Notes: generated by a model not told the origin, from the sequence alone. Shown: positions 32,200 through 40,250, counted from the first letter of the stretch. The stretch: 64,000 bases of DNA from Streptomyces sp. Je 1-332 (GCF_040730185.1 NZ_CP160402.1:6944001-7008000); one strand, 5' to 3'. Made by a program: numbers and translations.

Positions 32200-33059
32200 C
32201 GCTGCTCCTTGTGCCAGGCCCGGACGGCCGCTTGATAGTCCCGCTCGGTGCCGGTGAGGAAGCGCTCCTCGAATTGCTTCCAGGCGTCCGGGTCTCCCGC
32301 GGCTGTGGCGTAGGCCTTCTGGAAGGGCTCGTCGCGGCCGTAGTCCGGCACGCACGACGTGAAGTGCGCGCCGTCGGGTGTCTCGGTCACGCCCGTCACC
32401 GCGTGCCGGGAGATCAGTATCGTCTGCGGCGCCGCGTGCTCGGTGAGCTCGCTCGACTCGACGATCCGTTCGCACGACACGAACGCCGTGTCGGCCGCTT
32501 CGCAGAACAAGTCGTCGAAGTACGGGTCCGGACCCAGATACTGGGCGTTGCCCAGACGGTCGGCGCGGTTCAGGTGCACCAGCGCGGCGTCCATCCGCAG
32601 GGCGGGCACCGCGACCAGCTCCTCCCCGTCCTCGTACGGCGAAGTGACCGTACGCAACTGGGGGTTGACCCGCAGGACGTCCGAACCGAGGCCCGCCCGG
32701 ATCGGCAGGAACGGCAGCCGCTGGGCACCGGCCGTCAGGCCCTGCATGAACATCGCCTCGTCCAGCTCGACCAGTTCGAAGGCGCCACGCTCGCGTGCCG
32801 CGCGGAAATGCGGCTCCAGAGGGATCGAATCGAGGGTCGTGAACGCCGTGACCAGCTTGCGGATCTTCCCCGCAGCCGCGAGCAGGCCGACGTCCGGACC
32901 GCCGTACGAGACGACGGTGAGGTCCGTGATTCCGGACCGCAGAAGGGCCCGCACCAGCGCCATGGGCTTGCGGCGCGACCCCCAGCCGCCGATGCCGAGC
33001 GTCATCCCGCTCCGCAACCGCCCCACGATCGCGTCGGGCGTCATGGTCTTGTCCGTCAT
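32196..33059 (-). CDS. ipdA: CoA-transferase-like ring hydrolase subunit IpdA
   Basis: This 287-residue alpha subunit is the partner of IpdB. The N-terminus has the GIGGWGSRRKPMALVRALL loop, which in CoA transferases binds CoA and in IpdA carries this GWGSRRKPM form. An acidic stretch ELVELDEAMF (95-104) lies where the catalytic Glu of IpdA is expected. VRVNPQLRTV-like VLRVNPQLRTVTSPYE and YLGPDPYFDDLFCEAAD complete the match. Together with IpdB it should open the last ring in steroid catabolism. The ATG overlaps the stop of echA20 (ATGA), and its own stop overlaps the ipdB start. Confidence 0.87.
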   Translation of the reverse strand: MTDKTMTPDAIVGRLRSGMTLGIGGWGSRRKPMALVRALLRSGITDLTVVSYGGPDVGLLAAAGKIRKLVTAFTTLDSIPLEPHFRAARERGAFELVELDEAMFMQGLTAGAQRLPFLPIRAGLGSDVLRVNPQLRTVTSPYEDGEELVAVPALRMDAALVHLNRADRLGNAQYLGPDPYFDDLFCEAADTAFVSCERIVESSELTEHAAPQTILISRHAVTGVTETPDGAHFTSCVPDYGRDEPFQKAYATAAGDPDAWKQFEERFLTGTERDYQAAVRAWHKEQR

Positions 33060-33841
33060 GCCCTGTCCTCCCCCTTCCGGGCCTCCCCGGTGTCTGTCAC
33101 GGAGCCCGCACCGAAGTCCTCGCGGATCCGGCCCGCCAGGCCGCTCAAATTCGCCTCGAAGGTGAAGCCCTGCTCGAAGCGGTAGCTCCGGTGCACGTCC
33201 ACGGGGTCGATGCCGTTGATCGCGGCTTTGGCGAACCGCAGCAGCGTCCCGTCCTTCCGTGCGATCTCGCGAGCCAACTCCAGTGCCGCGTCACGCAGTT
33301 CCTCGGGCGGCACCACCCGCCACACGGAGCCGTGCGCGTGCAGTTCGGCCGCGGTGGCCGTGCGCGAGGTGTAGTACAGGGCGCGCATCAGGTGCTGCGG
33401 CACCAGGCGGGCGAGATGCGTCGCGGCACCGAGCGCACCCCGGTCCAGCTCGGGCAGGCCGAACGTCGCGTCCTCGCTCGCCACGATCGCGTCGGCGTTC
33501 CCGACGAGGCCGATGCCGCCGCCCAGGCAGAAGCCGTGCACCGCGGCCACGACCGGCACCTCGCATTCGTACACCGCCGAAAAGGCCTCGTAGCACCCGC
33601 GGTTGGCGCCTATCAGAGCGTCGTGGCCGCTGTCTCGCTGCATCTCCTTGATGTCCACGCCCGCGTTGAAACCGCGGCCCTCGGCGGCGAGGACGACGCA
33701 GCGCGTCTCGGGGTCGCGGCCCGCCGCGCGGACGATGGCGGCCAGGTCGAACCACCCCTGCACGGGCAGGGCGTTGACCGGTGGGAAGTCAACGGTGACG
33801 ACGGCCACGCCCTTGTCCGGGGCGGAGGTGGAGACAGACAT
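33056..33841 (-). CDS. echA20: Crotonase-fold ring D hydrolase EchA20
   Basis: This 261-residue enoyl-CoA hydratase/isomerase superfamily protein has oxyanion-hole segments GFNAGVDIKEM and HGFCLGGGIGLV, and FGLPELDRGALGAATHLARLV in the catalytic region. In the equivalent operon of mycobacteria EchA20 (Rv3550) hydrolyses steroid ring D of the HIEC-CoA intermediate. It is the first gene of the echA20-ipdA-ipdB-ipdC unit and lies 67 bp from a divergent SDR gene, with a KstR2-type site between them. A GAAAGGTAGC ribosome binding region precedes the start. Confidence 0.87.
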   Translation of the reverse strand: MSVSTSAPDKGVAVVTVDFPPVNALPVQGWFDLAAIVRAAGRDPETRCVVLAAEGRGFNAGVDIKEMQRDSGHDALIGANRGCYEAFSAVYECEVPVVAAVHGFCLGGGIGLVGNADAIVASEDATFGLPELDRGALGAATHLARLVPQHLMRALYYTSRTATAAELHAHGSVWRVVPPEELRDAALELAREIARKDGTLLRFAKAAINGIDPVDVHRSYRFEQGFTFEANLSGLAGRIREDFGAGSVTDTGEARKGEDRA

Positions 33842-33851
33842 CAGAGGATCC

Positions 33852-33904
33852 GCTACCTTTCAACCAGGCCCTTCAACCAAACATTTGTTAGTTGGAAAGG
33901 TAGC
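33852..33904. repeat. Mirrored leader sequences flanking a KstR2 site
   Basis: GCTACCTTTCAAC (33852-33864) and GTTGGAAAGGTAGC (33891-33904) are inverted repeats differing by one inserted base. Each contains the ribosome binding sequence GAAAGGTAGC of one of the two divergent genes, so the region is symmetrical around the KstR2-type site at 33876-33889. Confidence 0.8.
33876..33889. promoter_or_regulatory. KstR2-type operator, echA20/SDR promoter region
   Basis: ACCAAACATTTGTT fits AnCAARnnYTTGnT, the same pattern as the site at 24446-24459 (each half has one G/C to A/T change against the mycobacterial consensus as I recall it). It lies 35 bases from the echA20 start and 19 bases from the SDR start, a position expected for a repressor. 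Confidence 0.82.
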
Positions 33905-33908
33905 AGCG

Positions 33909-34685
33909 ATGACTGACACCCGACAGGTGGTCGTCGTCACCGGCGGCACCCGAGGCGTCGGCGCCGGTATCGCCCGCAGCTTCCTCGCCGCCGGCGCGCG
34001 GGTCGTCGTCTGCGCACGCAGACCGCCGGACCACCCGGTCGAAGTGGCGGGCGCAGCCGCCGAGTTCCGGCCCCTCGACCTGCGCGACGCGGAGGCGGCC
34101 CACGCGTTCTTCGCGGACGTCGCCGCCGATCACGGCCGATTGGACGCTTTGGTGAACAACGCGGGTGGCACGCCCTTCGGGCTGCTGGCCGATTCCGCAC
34201 CCGCCCGCCAGGCGAAGATCGTCGAACTCAACCTGCTGGCCCCGCTGTACGCGTCCTTGGCGGCGTACGAAGTGATGCGATGCCAGGAACGTGGCGAGGG
34301 CGGCGGGGGCAGCATCACCATGATCGGGAGCGTGAGCGGCTCCCGGCCCTCACCCGGCTCCGGCGCCTACGGCGCGGCCAAGGCGGGCCTGGAGAACCTC
34401 GCGCGCACGATGGCCGTCGAATGGGCCCCCGAGGTGCGCGTGAACACCGTGGTGCTCGGCCTCGCCCGCACCGAGAGCGCCCACTTGCACTACGGCGACG
34501 AGGACGGCATCGCGGCGGTCGCCCGCACCGTGCCGCTCGGCCGCCTCGCCGATCCGTCGGACGTGGGGGACGCGTGCGTGTTCCTCGCCTCCGACAGCGC
34601 GCGCTACATCAGCGGCGCCGCACTGCATCTGCACGGCGGCGGCGAACGCCCCGCGTTCCTGGACGCCGCATCCGTCAACCACTGA
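33909..34685 (+). CDS. SDR oxidoreductase of the KstR2 regulon (Rv3549c-like)
   Basis: This 258-residue short-chain dehydrogenase has TGGTRGVGAG (cofactor loop), VNNAGG, catalytic Ser in IGSVSGSRP and Tyr/Lys in AYGAAKAG. The ARR in VVVCARRPP after the second strand suggests NADP(H). From memory the sequence resembles Rv3549c (GVRGVGAG, NNAGGSPY, AYGAAKAGLENL, VEWAPKVRVN), which is divergent from echA20 in mycobacteria exactly as here. Its substrate is not firmly established. GGAAAGG lies about eight bases before the ATG. The following SDR gene starts 38 bases after its stop. Confidence 0.82.
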   Translation: MTDTRQVVVVTGGTRGVGAGIARSFLAAGARVVVCARRPPDHPVEVAGAAAEFRPLDLRDAEAAHAFFADVAADHGRLDALVNNAGGTPFGLLADSAPARQAKIVELNLLAPLYASLAAYEVMRCQERGEGGGGSITMIGSVSGSRPSPGSGAYGAAKAGLENLARTMAVEWAPEVRVNTVVLGLARTESAHLHYGDEDGIAAVARTVPLGRLADPSDVGDACVFLASDSARYISGAALHLHGGGERPAFLDAASVNH

Positions 34686-34723
34686 ACGCTTCAGACCAGT
34701 TCCGCACGAGCGAGGAGTTCCGC

Positions 34724-35656
34724 ATGACCTCAGCCAGCAAGCCGGACGCGGGTGTCTGCGCGGGCCGCGTCGTGATCGTCACGGGTGCGGGCCGTGGCCT
34801 AGGCAGGGCGCACGCGCGCGCGTACGCAGCCGAGGGCGCCAAGGTCGTCGTCAACGACCTCGGGGTGGGGCCCGACGGCTCCGGAGCTTCCGCCGGGCCC
34901 GCGCACGACGTCGTGGAGGAGATCCGCGCGGCGGGAGGCGAGGCCGTCGCGCACGGCGGTGACATCGCCACGTCCGAGGGCGCCGCATCCCTGGTGCGGG
35001 CCGCGCTCGACGCGTACGGGTGCCTCGACACCCTCGTCAACAACGCGGGATTCCTGCGGGACCGCATGCTGGTCAACCTCGGGGACGACGACTGGGACGC
35101 GGTGATGCGCGTCCATCTGAAGGGGCACTTCCTGCCGCTGAAGCACGCCGCCGCGTATTGGCGCGGCGAGGCGAAGGCGGGGCGCACGCGGCACGCGTGC
35201 GTGGTCAACACCAGCTCCGGTGCGGGCCTGTTGGGGAGCGTAGGGCAGGGGAACTACAGCGCGGCCAAAGCCGGGATTCTCGGGCTCACCCTGGTGGCCT
35301 CCGCGGAACTCGCCGCCTACGGAGTGCGCGTCAACGCCATCGCGCCCGCCGCGCGCACGCGGATGACGGAGCGCACCTTCGCGGACACCATGGCCGCGCC
35401 CGAGGGAGGCGGCTTCGACGCGATGGCTCCGGAGAACGTGTCGCCGGTCGTGGTGTGGCTCGGCTCCGAGCCGTCCGCGGGTGTCTCGGGACGTGTCTTC
35501 GAAGCCGAGGCGGGGCGCATCACCGTCATGGAGGGCTGGCGCCACGGACCGACGGCCGACAAGGGGGCCCGCTGGACCCCGGCCGAGGCGGGCGACGCGG
35601 CGCTCAAGCTCCTCGCCGCGGCTCAGGCGCCTCAGCCGGTGTACGGGGCGCGTTAG
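34724..35656 (+). CDS. SDR oxidoreductase of the KstR2 regulon (Rv3548c-like)
   Basis: This 310-residue short-chain dehydrogenase has VTGAGRGLGRAHA and VVVNDLG after the second strand (Asp suggests NAD(H)), LVNNAGFLRDRML, NTSSGAGLLGSVGQGNYSAAKAG and VNAIAPAARTRMTE. This form, with NDLG and GFLRDRM, is the longer SDR class related to multifunctional enzyme type 2 hydroxyacyl-CoA dehydrogenases. It occupies the position of Rv3548c. A role as a 3-hydroxyacyl-CoA dehydrogenase in side-chain or ring-product beta-oxidation is plausible but unproven. The start at 34724 has GAGGAG eight bases upstream. A terminator follows, marking the end of the steroid cluster. Confidence 0.82.
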   Translation: MTSASKPDAGVCAGRVVIVTGAGRGLGRAHARAYAAEGAKVVVNDLGVGPDGSGASAGPAHDVVEEIRAAGGEAVAHGGDIATSEGAASLVRAALDAYGCLDTLVNNAGFLRDRMLVNLGDDDWDAVMRVHLKGHFLPLKHAAAYWRGEAKAGRTRHACVVNTSSGAGLLGSVGQGNYSAAKAGILGLTLVASAELAAYGVRVNAIAPAARTRMTERTFADTMAAPEGGGFDAMAPENVSPVVVWLGSEPSAGVSGRVFEAEAGRITVMEGWRHGPTADKGARWTPAEAGDAALKLLAAAQAPQPVYGAR

Positions 35657-35669
35657 AAGCGTAGATCCA

Positions 35670-35700
35670 CCGGACGGGCCCAGCACCAGGGCCCGTCCGG
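35670..35700. terminator. Terminator closing the steroid gene cluster
   Basis: CCGGACGGGCCC (35670-35681) pairs perfectly with GGGCCCGTCCGG (35689-35700) around a 7-base loop. It lies between the convergent SDR and SulP genes. Confidence 0.9.
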
Positions 35701-35722
35701 CGCACGGAGACCGCGCGGGCCG

Positions 35723-37225
35723 TCAGCCCCTGGACGCCACCCGCACCGGATCCGTGCCTTCCGCGCTGTGCCGCGCCGCCCAGTTCTCCAGCGACGTACG
35801 GCACGCGTGGTCCAGATGCCACAGCCCCGCGATCTCGAGCTCGATCTGGCGGTCCTGAGGCAGCGCCTCGAGTGCGTCGAGGAGCTTGGGGAGGCACAGG
35901 AACGTGGCTTGCCCCGACAGGTGGACGTGGACCGGGCCGGCGCCCTTGTCGACGACGGCCACGTGCACGCGCGGTGTCTCCCAGGCGATCTTTATGACGG
36001 CGAGGGCCAGCCCGATCAGGACTCCCTCGAACATGTTCACCGAAACGATCGCCACGGCCGTCACGACCAGGACGACGGCTTCACCGCGGTGTTCGCGCCA
36101 CAGCTTCGCCAACTGCCGCACGGGGATCAGCTTGCAGCCCGCGTGCACGAGGACTCCGGCCAGCGCGGCGACCGGGATGAGGCCGAGCGCGGCGGGCAGC
36201 AGCGCCGCGAAGAGGAGCAGCCAGACGCCGTGCAGCACGCGGGACGCCTTCGTCCGCGCGCCTGCCTGGACGTTGGTCGCGCTGCGGACGATGACGGCGG
36301 TCATCGGCAGGGCACCGAGCAGGCCGCACACGGTGTTGCCCGCGCCCTGCGCGATCAGTTCCTTGTCGTACGACGTGCGCGGGCCCTCGTGCATGCGGTC
36401 CACCGCGGCCGCGCTGAACAGGCTCTCCGCCGACGCGATGAGGGCGAACGCCAGGACGGTGCCCAAGGCGCCGAGGCTCATCAGCCCCCCGAAGCCGGCG
36501 GCGTCCGGCATCCGCACCGCCTCGATGAGCCCCTGCACCTCCACCGTGGCCACCGGCAGGGAGAGGGCCAGCGAGGCACCCGTGGCGAGCACGACGGCGC
36601 CGAGCTGCGCGGGCACCACGCGGAGCTTCGCTGGAAGCCTGTTCCAGAGCACGAGTACGGTGATGGTGCCCATGCCGAGCCCGAAGGCGGTGAGAGCGCG
36701 CTCCGAGCCGAACACCCCGGTGAGCATCCCCGGCAGCCCGGCGATCTTGCCGAGACCGCTCGCAGGGGCTTCGCTGTCCGTCATGACGTACAACTGCCCG
36801 GCAACCAGGACGAGTCCGATCCCGGCGAGCATGCCTTCGACGACGGCGACGGAGATGGCACGGAAGAGGCGGCCGAGGCGAAGGAAGCCCATGACCAGCT
36901 GGAGGACCCCGGCGACGAGCACGAGGGCGCCGAGCGCGGCGAGGCCGTACTCCTGCACGGCTTCGTAGACGAGGACGGTGAGGCCCGCGGCGGGGCCGCT
37001 GACCTGGAGGCTGCTGCCGGGCAGCAGGCCGGTGACGAGGCCGCCGACGATGCCGGTGATCAGGCCGAGTTCGGCGGGCACGCCGGAGGCGACGGCCACG
37101 CCCAGGCACAGGGGCAGGGCGACGAGAAAGACGACTACGGAGGCCACGAAATCGTGCCGCGTGTCGTTGGAGGCCGTGAACAGTGAGCGGGCGCGGTCGA
37201 GCAGGGAGACAGGTGAATGCTGCAT
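35723..37225 (-). CDS. SulP-family anion transporter
   Basis: This 500-residue membrane protein of the SulP (SLC26) family has about 12-14 hydrophobic segments from residue 25 to 400. Conserved segments include ALPLCLGVAVASGVPAELGL, QVSGPAAGLTVLV and ASAESLFSAAAVDRM. A STAS-like domain is at the C-terminus (VHVHLSGQATFLCLPKLLDAL, IAGLWHLDHACR). Substrates of the family include sulphate, bicarbonate and dicarboxylates; none can be assigned. The DxR/carbonic anhydrase fusion seen in some relatives is absent. GGAG lies nine bases before the ATG. Confidence 0.88.
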   Translation of the reverse strand: MQHSPVSLLDRARSLFTASNDTRHDFVASVVVFLVALPLCLGVAVASGVPAELGLITGIVGGLVTGLLPGSSLQVSGPAAGLTVLVYEAVQEYGLAALGALVLVAGVLQLVMGFLRLGRLFRAISVAVVEGMLAGIGLVLVAGQLYVMTDSEAPASGLGKIAGLPGMLTGVFGSERALTAFGLGMGTITVLVLWNRLPAKLRVVPAQLGAVVLATGASLALSLPVATVEVQGLIEAVRMPDAAGFGGLMSLGALGTVLAFALIASAESLFSAAAVDRMHEGPRTSYDKELIAQGAGNTVCGLLGALPMTAVIVRSATNVQAGARTKASRVLHGVWLLLFAALLPAALGLIPVAALAGVLVHAGCKLIPVRQLAKLWREHRGEAVVLVVTAVAIVSVNMFEGVLIGLALAVIKIAWETPRVHVAVVDKGAGPVHVHLSGQATFLCLPKLLDALEALPQDRQIELEIAGLWHLDHACRTSLENWAARHSAEGTDPVRVASRG

Positions 37226-37342
37226 GTCGGTTGACTCCTGAGCACCGTGGGGGCGCGTCGGTGTGACATGGACCGGTGTTCGGTCCGGCCGACGGCGCGT
37301 CAGGCGTGGGGGCCCGACGGCATGGCCGTGCCGGGGGCCCGA

Positions 37343-37750
37343 TCAGCAGCGGAAGACCTGGAGGAGGGCCGGGGTTTCGCGGCCCGTGGGTCTCGTCTGG
37401 CGGAGTGCGACGGAAACCGGACGGCACGCGCGCGTGCCGTCGCCCGTGGACGCGTCCGTGCGGGCGTGGAGTTGCGGATCCGGGTCGGGAATGACGTCAC
37501 GGCAGTGCGGGCGGCCGCGGACCCGGAAGCGCTCGGATTCCTCCGGGTGCGCGTCACCGCCGCACTGGGCGTACGGCGCTGTGGCAGGTGACGTACGGGA
37601 TTCCACGGCGGACGCGGATTCGTTGACCCCGTGCGCGAAGAACTGGACGATCACCAGGAGCACAGCGATCAGCGCCGCGGACAGCACCCGCCCGCGCAAT
37701 CCGGCTCCCGTCACAGTGGCAAAGTCCTCACGTGGCTGCGCAACTCGCAT
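37343..37750 (-). CDS. Small single-pass membrane or secreted protein, unknown
   Basis: A 135-residue protein starts MRVAQPREDFATVTGAG. It has one hydrophobic helix (VLSAALIAVLLVIVQFF) and a hydrophilic, probably extracellular, remainder with two Cys (QCGGDAHPEESERF and PHC) that could form a disulphide. There is no strong ribosome binding site. TTG and GTG codons 6-9 bases upstream are alternative starts and TTAAGT could be the -10 of a leaderless transcript. The opposite strand is also open, so coding status rests mainly on the clean membrane-anchor pattern. Confidence 0.5.
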   Translation of the reverse strand: MRVAQPREDFATVTGAGLRGRVLSAALIAVLLVIVQFFAHGVNESASAVESRTSPATAPYAQCGGDAHPEESERFRVRGRPHCRDVIPDPDPQLHARTDASTGDGTRACRPVSVALRQTRPTGRETPALLQVFRC

Positions 37751-37848
37751 GGTCACCAAGTAACTTAACCGCCAGAAGTGTCACCACGGTGTTCAGGTGG
37801 CGCCATGGCGCGAGAGCCACCCTTCGATCAGGCGTACGTGAGGCGGGT

Positions 37849-37875
37849 GCGGGGGCTGCGCGGCGCGGCCCCCGC
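37849..37875. terminator. Terminator-like hairpin downstream of the MFS gene
   Basis: GCGGGGGC (37849-37856) pairs with GCCCCCGC (37868-37875) across a G+C-rich loop, 11 bases past the MFS stop codon on the minus strand. Confidence 0.6.
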
Positions 37876-37885
37876 CCGGCGCAGG

Positions 37886-39322
37886 TCAGTGCACGTGCGG
37901 CCCGCCGGTCAGCTGTGGCTTTCCGCGCGGGACGAGTACGAACGTGGCGGCCGCGCTGACCAAGGCGGCCACGGCGCACACGGTGAACCCGTCCGTGAAG
38001 CCGCCGACGGTGCCGCGTTCGATCCCCGTGGCGGCGACCGTCGAGACCACGGCGACACCGATGGAGCCGCCCACCTCGTGGAAGGTGTTGACCACGCCGG
38101 ACGCGACGCCCGCCTCCTCGTGCGCGATGAATCCCAACGCGGTGGTGGTGGCCGCCACGAACACCGAGCCGAGTCCCAGGGCGGCGACGGACATCCCCAG
38201 GGCGACACTCGTCCACGCGTTGCCGGCCGGCCCGGCGCCGGTGAGCAGAGCGGTACCGAGCCCCGCGAGCGTGAGCCCCGCGGCCGCCGTCGGCCGCGCC
38301 CCCCACTGGCCCACGAACCGCCCGCCGAGGTGTGCGCCAACTCCGGTGGCGACGGCCACCGGCAGGAACAGCACTCCGGTCCGCAGAGCTGTGTAGCCGC
38401 GTACCTCCTGGAGGAACACCGACCCCAGGAAGAACAGCGAGATCAGCAGCGCCGTGGCGACCAGCATCAGGTAGGAGCCCGCGACCACCGGACGGCGTCG
38501 CAGGACGGCGAGGTCGATCAGCGGCGCTCGCTGTGCGCGCTCGACGGCGGCGAAAGCCCCGTAGGCAACCGCGGCCGCGGCCACCGGCACCAGCGTCCGG
38601 AGGTCCGTCCAGCCCGTGTCGCCGGCCGCGACGAGGCCGTAGATGAGCGAGCCGGTGCCCGCCGTGACGAGCAGCGCGCCGGGGATGTCGAGGCGGGCGG
38701 GCCGGGGTGCGCGGGCGGGCACGACGGCGGGCAGGGCGAGCAGCAGGGCCACCCCGATGGGCACGTTGACGTAGAAGATCCACTCCCAGCCGGGGCCGTC
38801 GCTCAGGACGCCGCCGAGCAGGACCCCGATCGCGGCGCCCGCACCCCCGATCGCCGACCACACGCCGAGCGCGCGATGCCGGTCGCGGCCGTGGAAGGTC
38901 GTGGTGACGATCGCGAGGGCCGCGGGGGAGAGCAGCGCGGCCCCGACGCCCTGCGCGGTACGCCCCGCGAGGAGGGTCACCGGGCCCGTGGCGAGGCCGG
39001 TCAGGAGCGAGGCGACGGTGAACAGGGCGAGGCCGCAGAGAAGGGTGCGGCGCGCCCCGAGGACGTCGGCGAGCCGCCCGCCGAGCAGCATGAGCCCGCC
39101 GAAGCAGAGCGTGTACGTCGTGACGACCCAGGTCAGCGCGGTGCGGCCGAGGTCGAGATCGGCGGCCATGCTCGGCAGCGCGACGTTCACGACCGTCACA
39201 TCGAGCACCAGCATGAACTGGGCGGCGCACAACAGTGCGAGGGCCAGCCATGGGCGTGGGCCCGTGGGTGGCGGCGCGGAGGTGTGCGGCGCGGCGTCCG
39301 GGGTCGGGTGGGCATGGGTCAT
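37886..39322 (-). CDS. MFS drug exporter (DHA2, 14-TM type)
   Basis: This 478-residue proton antiporter of the major facilitator superfamily, EmrB/QacA-like, has about 14 hydrophobic segments. Motif A is GGRLADVLGARRTL and motif C-like sequence is GVWSAIGGAGAAIGVLLGG. The N-terminal motif D1 is LDVTVVNVALPSM. The start at 39322 (MTHAHPTPDAAP) has GAGG eight bases upstream; the longer open frame upstream runs into a GA-rich repeat. It is divergent from a TetR repressor across two tandem 21-bp palindromes, the usual arrangement for an inducible exporter. Substrate unknown. Confidence 0.88.
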   Translation of the reverse strand: MTHAHPTPDAAPHTSAPPPTGPRPWLALALLCAAQFMLVLDVTVVNVALPSMAADLDLGRTALTWVVTTYTLCFGGLMLLGGRLADVLGARRTLLCGLALFTVASLLTGLATGPVTLLAGRTAQGVGAALLSPAALAIVTTTFHGRDRHRALGVWSAIGGAGAAIGVLLGGVLSDGPGWEWIFYVNVPIGVALLLALPAVVPARAPRPARLDIPGALLVTAGTGSLIYGLVAAGDTGWTDLRTLVPVAAAAVAYGAFAAVERAQRAPLIDLAVLRRRPVVAGSYLMLVATALLISLFFLGSVFLQEVRGYTALRTGVLFLPVAVATGVGAHLGGRFVGQWGARPTAAAGLTLAGLGTALLTGAGPAGNAWTSVALGMSVAALGLGSVFVAATTTALGFIAHEEAGVASGVVNTFHEVGGSIGVAVVSTVAATGIERGTVGGFTDGFTVCAVAALVSAAATFVLVPRGKPQLTGGPHVH

Positions 39323-39337
39323 GGCGGATCCTCGGCA

Positions 39338-39413
39338 GGAGAGAGAAGGAGAGAGAAGGAGAGAGAAGGAGAGAACGAGAGAACGAGAGAGCACGAGAGC
39401 ACGAGGGAGGCGA
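39338..39413. repeat. GA-rich tandem repeat in the MFS leader
   Basis: GAGAGAAGGA is repeated exactly three times (39341-39370) and continues as degenerate GAGAACGA and GAGCACGA units. It lies in the 5' leader of the MFS gene, between its ribosome binding site and the operators. The transcript would carry a polypyrimidine tract here. Confidence 0.85.
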
Positions 39414-39453
39414 GGTGACGGGAAGCAGGCACGGCGCCTGCTCCTCGCCTTTC

Positions 39454-39497
39454 TGAACTGTACTGTCTAGTTCATGTGAACTCAACTGTTCAGTTCA
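39454..39497. promoter_or_regulatory. Two tandem TetR-type operators
   Basis: Two 21-bp palindromes of the form TGAACTnnACnGTnnAGTTCA occupy 39454-39474 and 39477-39497, two bases apart. The second matches itself at 18 of 21 positions and covers the region upstream of the TetR -10 box. Side-by-side dimers of the adjacent TetR protein are the simplest reading. Confidence 0.85.
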
Positions 39498-39519
39498 GTT
39501 CGCTGGTAAAGTGCGGCGC

Positions 39520-40182
39520 ATGCGACGTGAGGGAAGCGGCGAGCCGAAGGCGGAAGGCGCGGGCCCCACCGGGCCACGCGCGGAGCGCAAGCGCGAGGCG
39601 ATCGTCCGGGCGGCCCGCTCGCTGTTCCTGCGTGAGGGATTCGGCGTCGGCATGGACGCCATCGCGGCCGAGGCGGGCGTGTCCAAGGTGACCGTCTACA
39701 ACCACTTCGGGAACAAGGAAGCACTGTTCGTGGCGGTGATCGCGGGCGCGCTCGACGAACCCCTCGACGCCTCGTCGTCGGTCGCCGCGCTCGATGGCCT
39801 CACCGAGGCGGACGACCTGCGCGAGGCGTTCCTGAACGTGGCCCGAGCGTGGGTCGACGTCGTCCGCAGCGACCAGGAGATGACCGCGCTGCGCCATGTC
39901 GTCGCCCGGGAGATCCACCGTTTCCCGTCGCTCGGCGAGGCGTGGGGACAGCGCGGCCCGGAAGGTCATCACCCCGCGATCGCGGGCGCGTTGCGCGAAC
40001 TTGCCGAGCGGGGGCGGCTCACCGTCCCGGACATGGAGACGGCGGTCATCCAGCTCTACTCCCTGCTGGTCTTCCCGCACCTGGTCTTCGGCTCGTACGG
40101 AACCGACATCAGCGACGGCCTGACGGAGCGTCTGATCGTCGCCGGTGTCGACATGTTCCTGGGGTACTACGCGGCCACGTAG
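39520..40182 (+). CDS. TetR-family repressor of the divergent MFS exporter
   Basis: This 220-residue TetR regulator has its helix-turn-helix at about residues 48-68 (MDAIAAEAGVSKVTVYNHF) and a C-terminal AefR-like domain (HVVAREIHRFPSLGEAWG, VFPHLVFGSYG). TAAAGT (39507-39512) ends seven bases before the ATG at 39520 and there is no Shine-Dalgarno, so the transcript is probably leaderless. A GTG at 39511 would overlap that box. It is divergent from the MFS gene, with tandem operators in between, so autoregulation and control of the exporter are expected. Confidence 0.88.
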   Translation: MRREGSGEPKAEGAGPTGPRAERKREAIVRAARSLFLREGFGVGMDAIAAEAGVSKVTVYNHFGNKEALFVAVIAGALDEPLDASSSVAALDGLTEADDLREAFLNVARAWVDVVRSDQEMTALRHVVAREIHRFPSLGEAWGQRGPEGHHPAIAGALRELAERGRLTVPDMETAVIQLYSLLVFPHLVFGSYGTDISDGLTERLIVAGVDMFLGYYAAT

Positions 40183-40214
40183 CGGCACCGTGGCGACGCG
40201 CCCGCGCCCCCGGC

Positions 40215-40250
40215 GTCTGGCGGGCCCGGCGTCTACCGGGCCCGCCAGAC
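40215..40250. terminator. Bidirectional terminator overlapping the kinase stop codon
   Basis: GTCTGGCGGGCCCGG (40215-40229) pairs perfectly with CCGGGCCCGCCAGAC (40236-40250) around a 6-base loop. The right arm is coding sequence for the last residues VWRAR of the kinase and the loop contains its stop codon. It also ends the TetR transcript from the other side. Confidence 0.88.

Noticed and set aside
30338..35656. Generic reading as a fatty-acid beta-oxidation and acyl-CoA transferase cluster
   Set aside because: The two CoA-transferase-like proteins, the flavoprotein, gene order and KstR2-type sites together fit steroid C/D-ring degradation far better than generic beta-oxidation.
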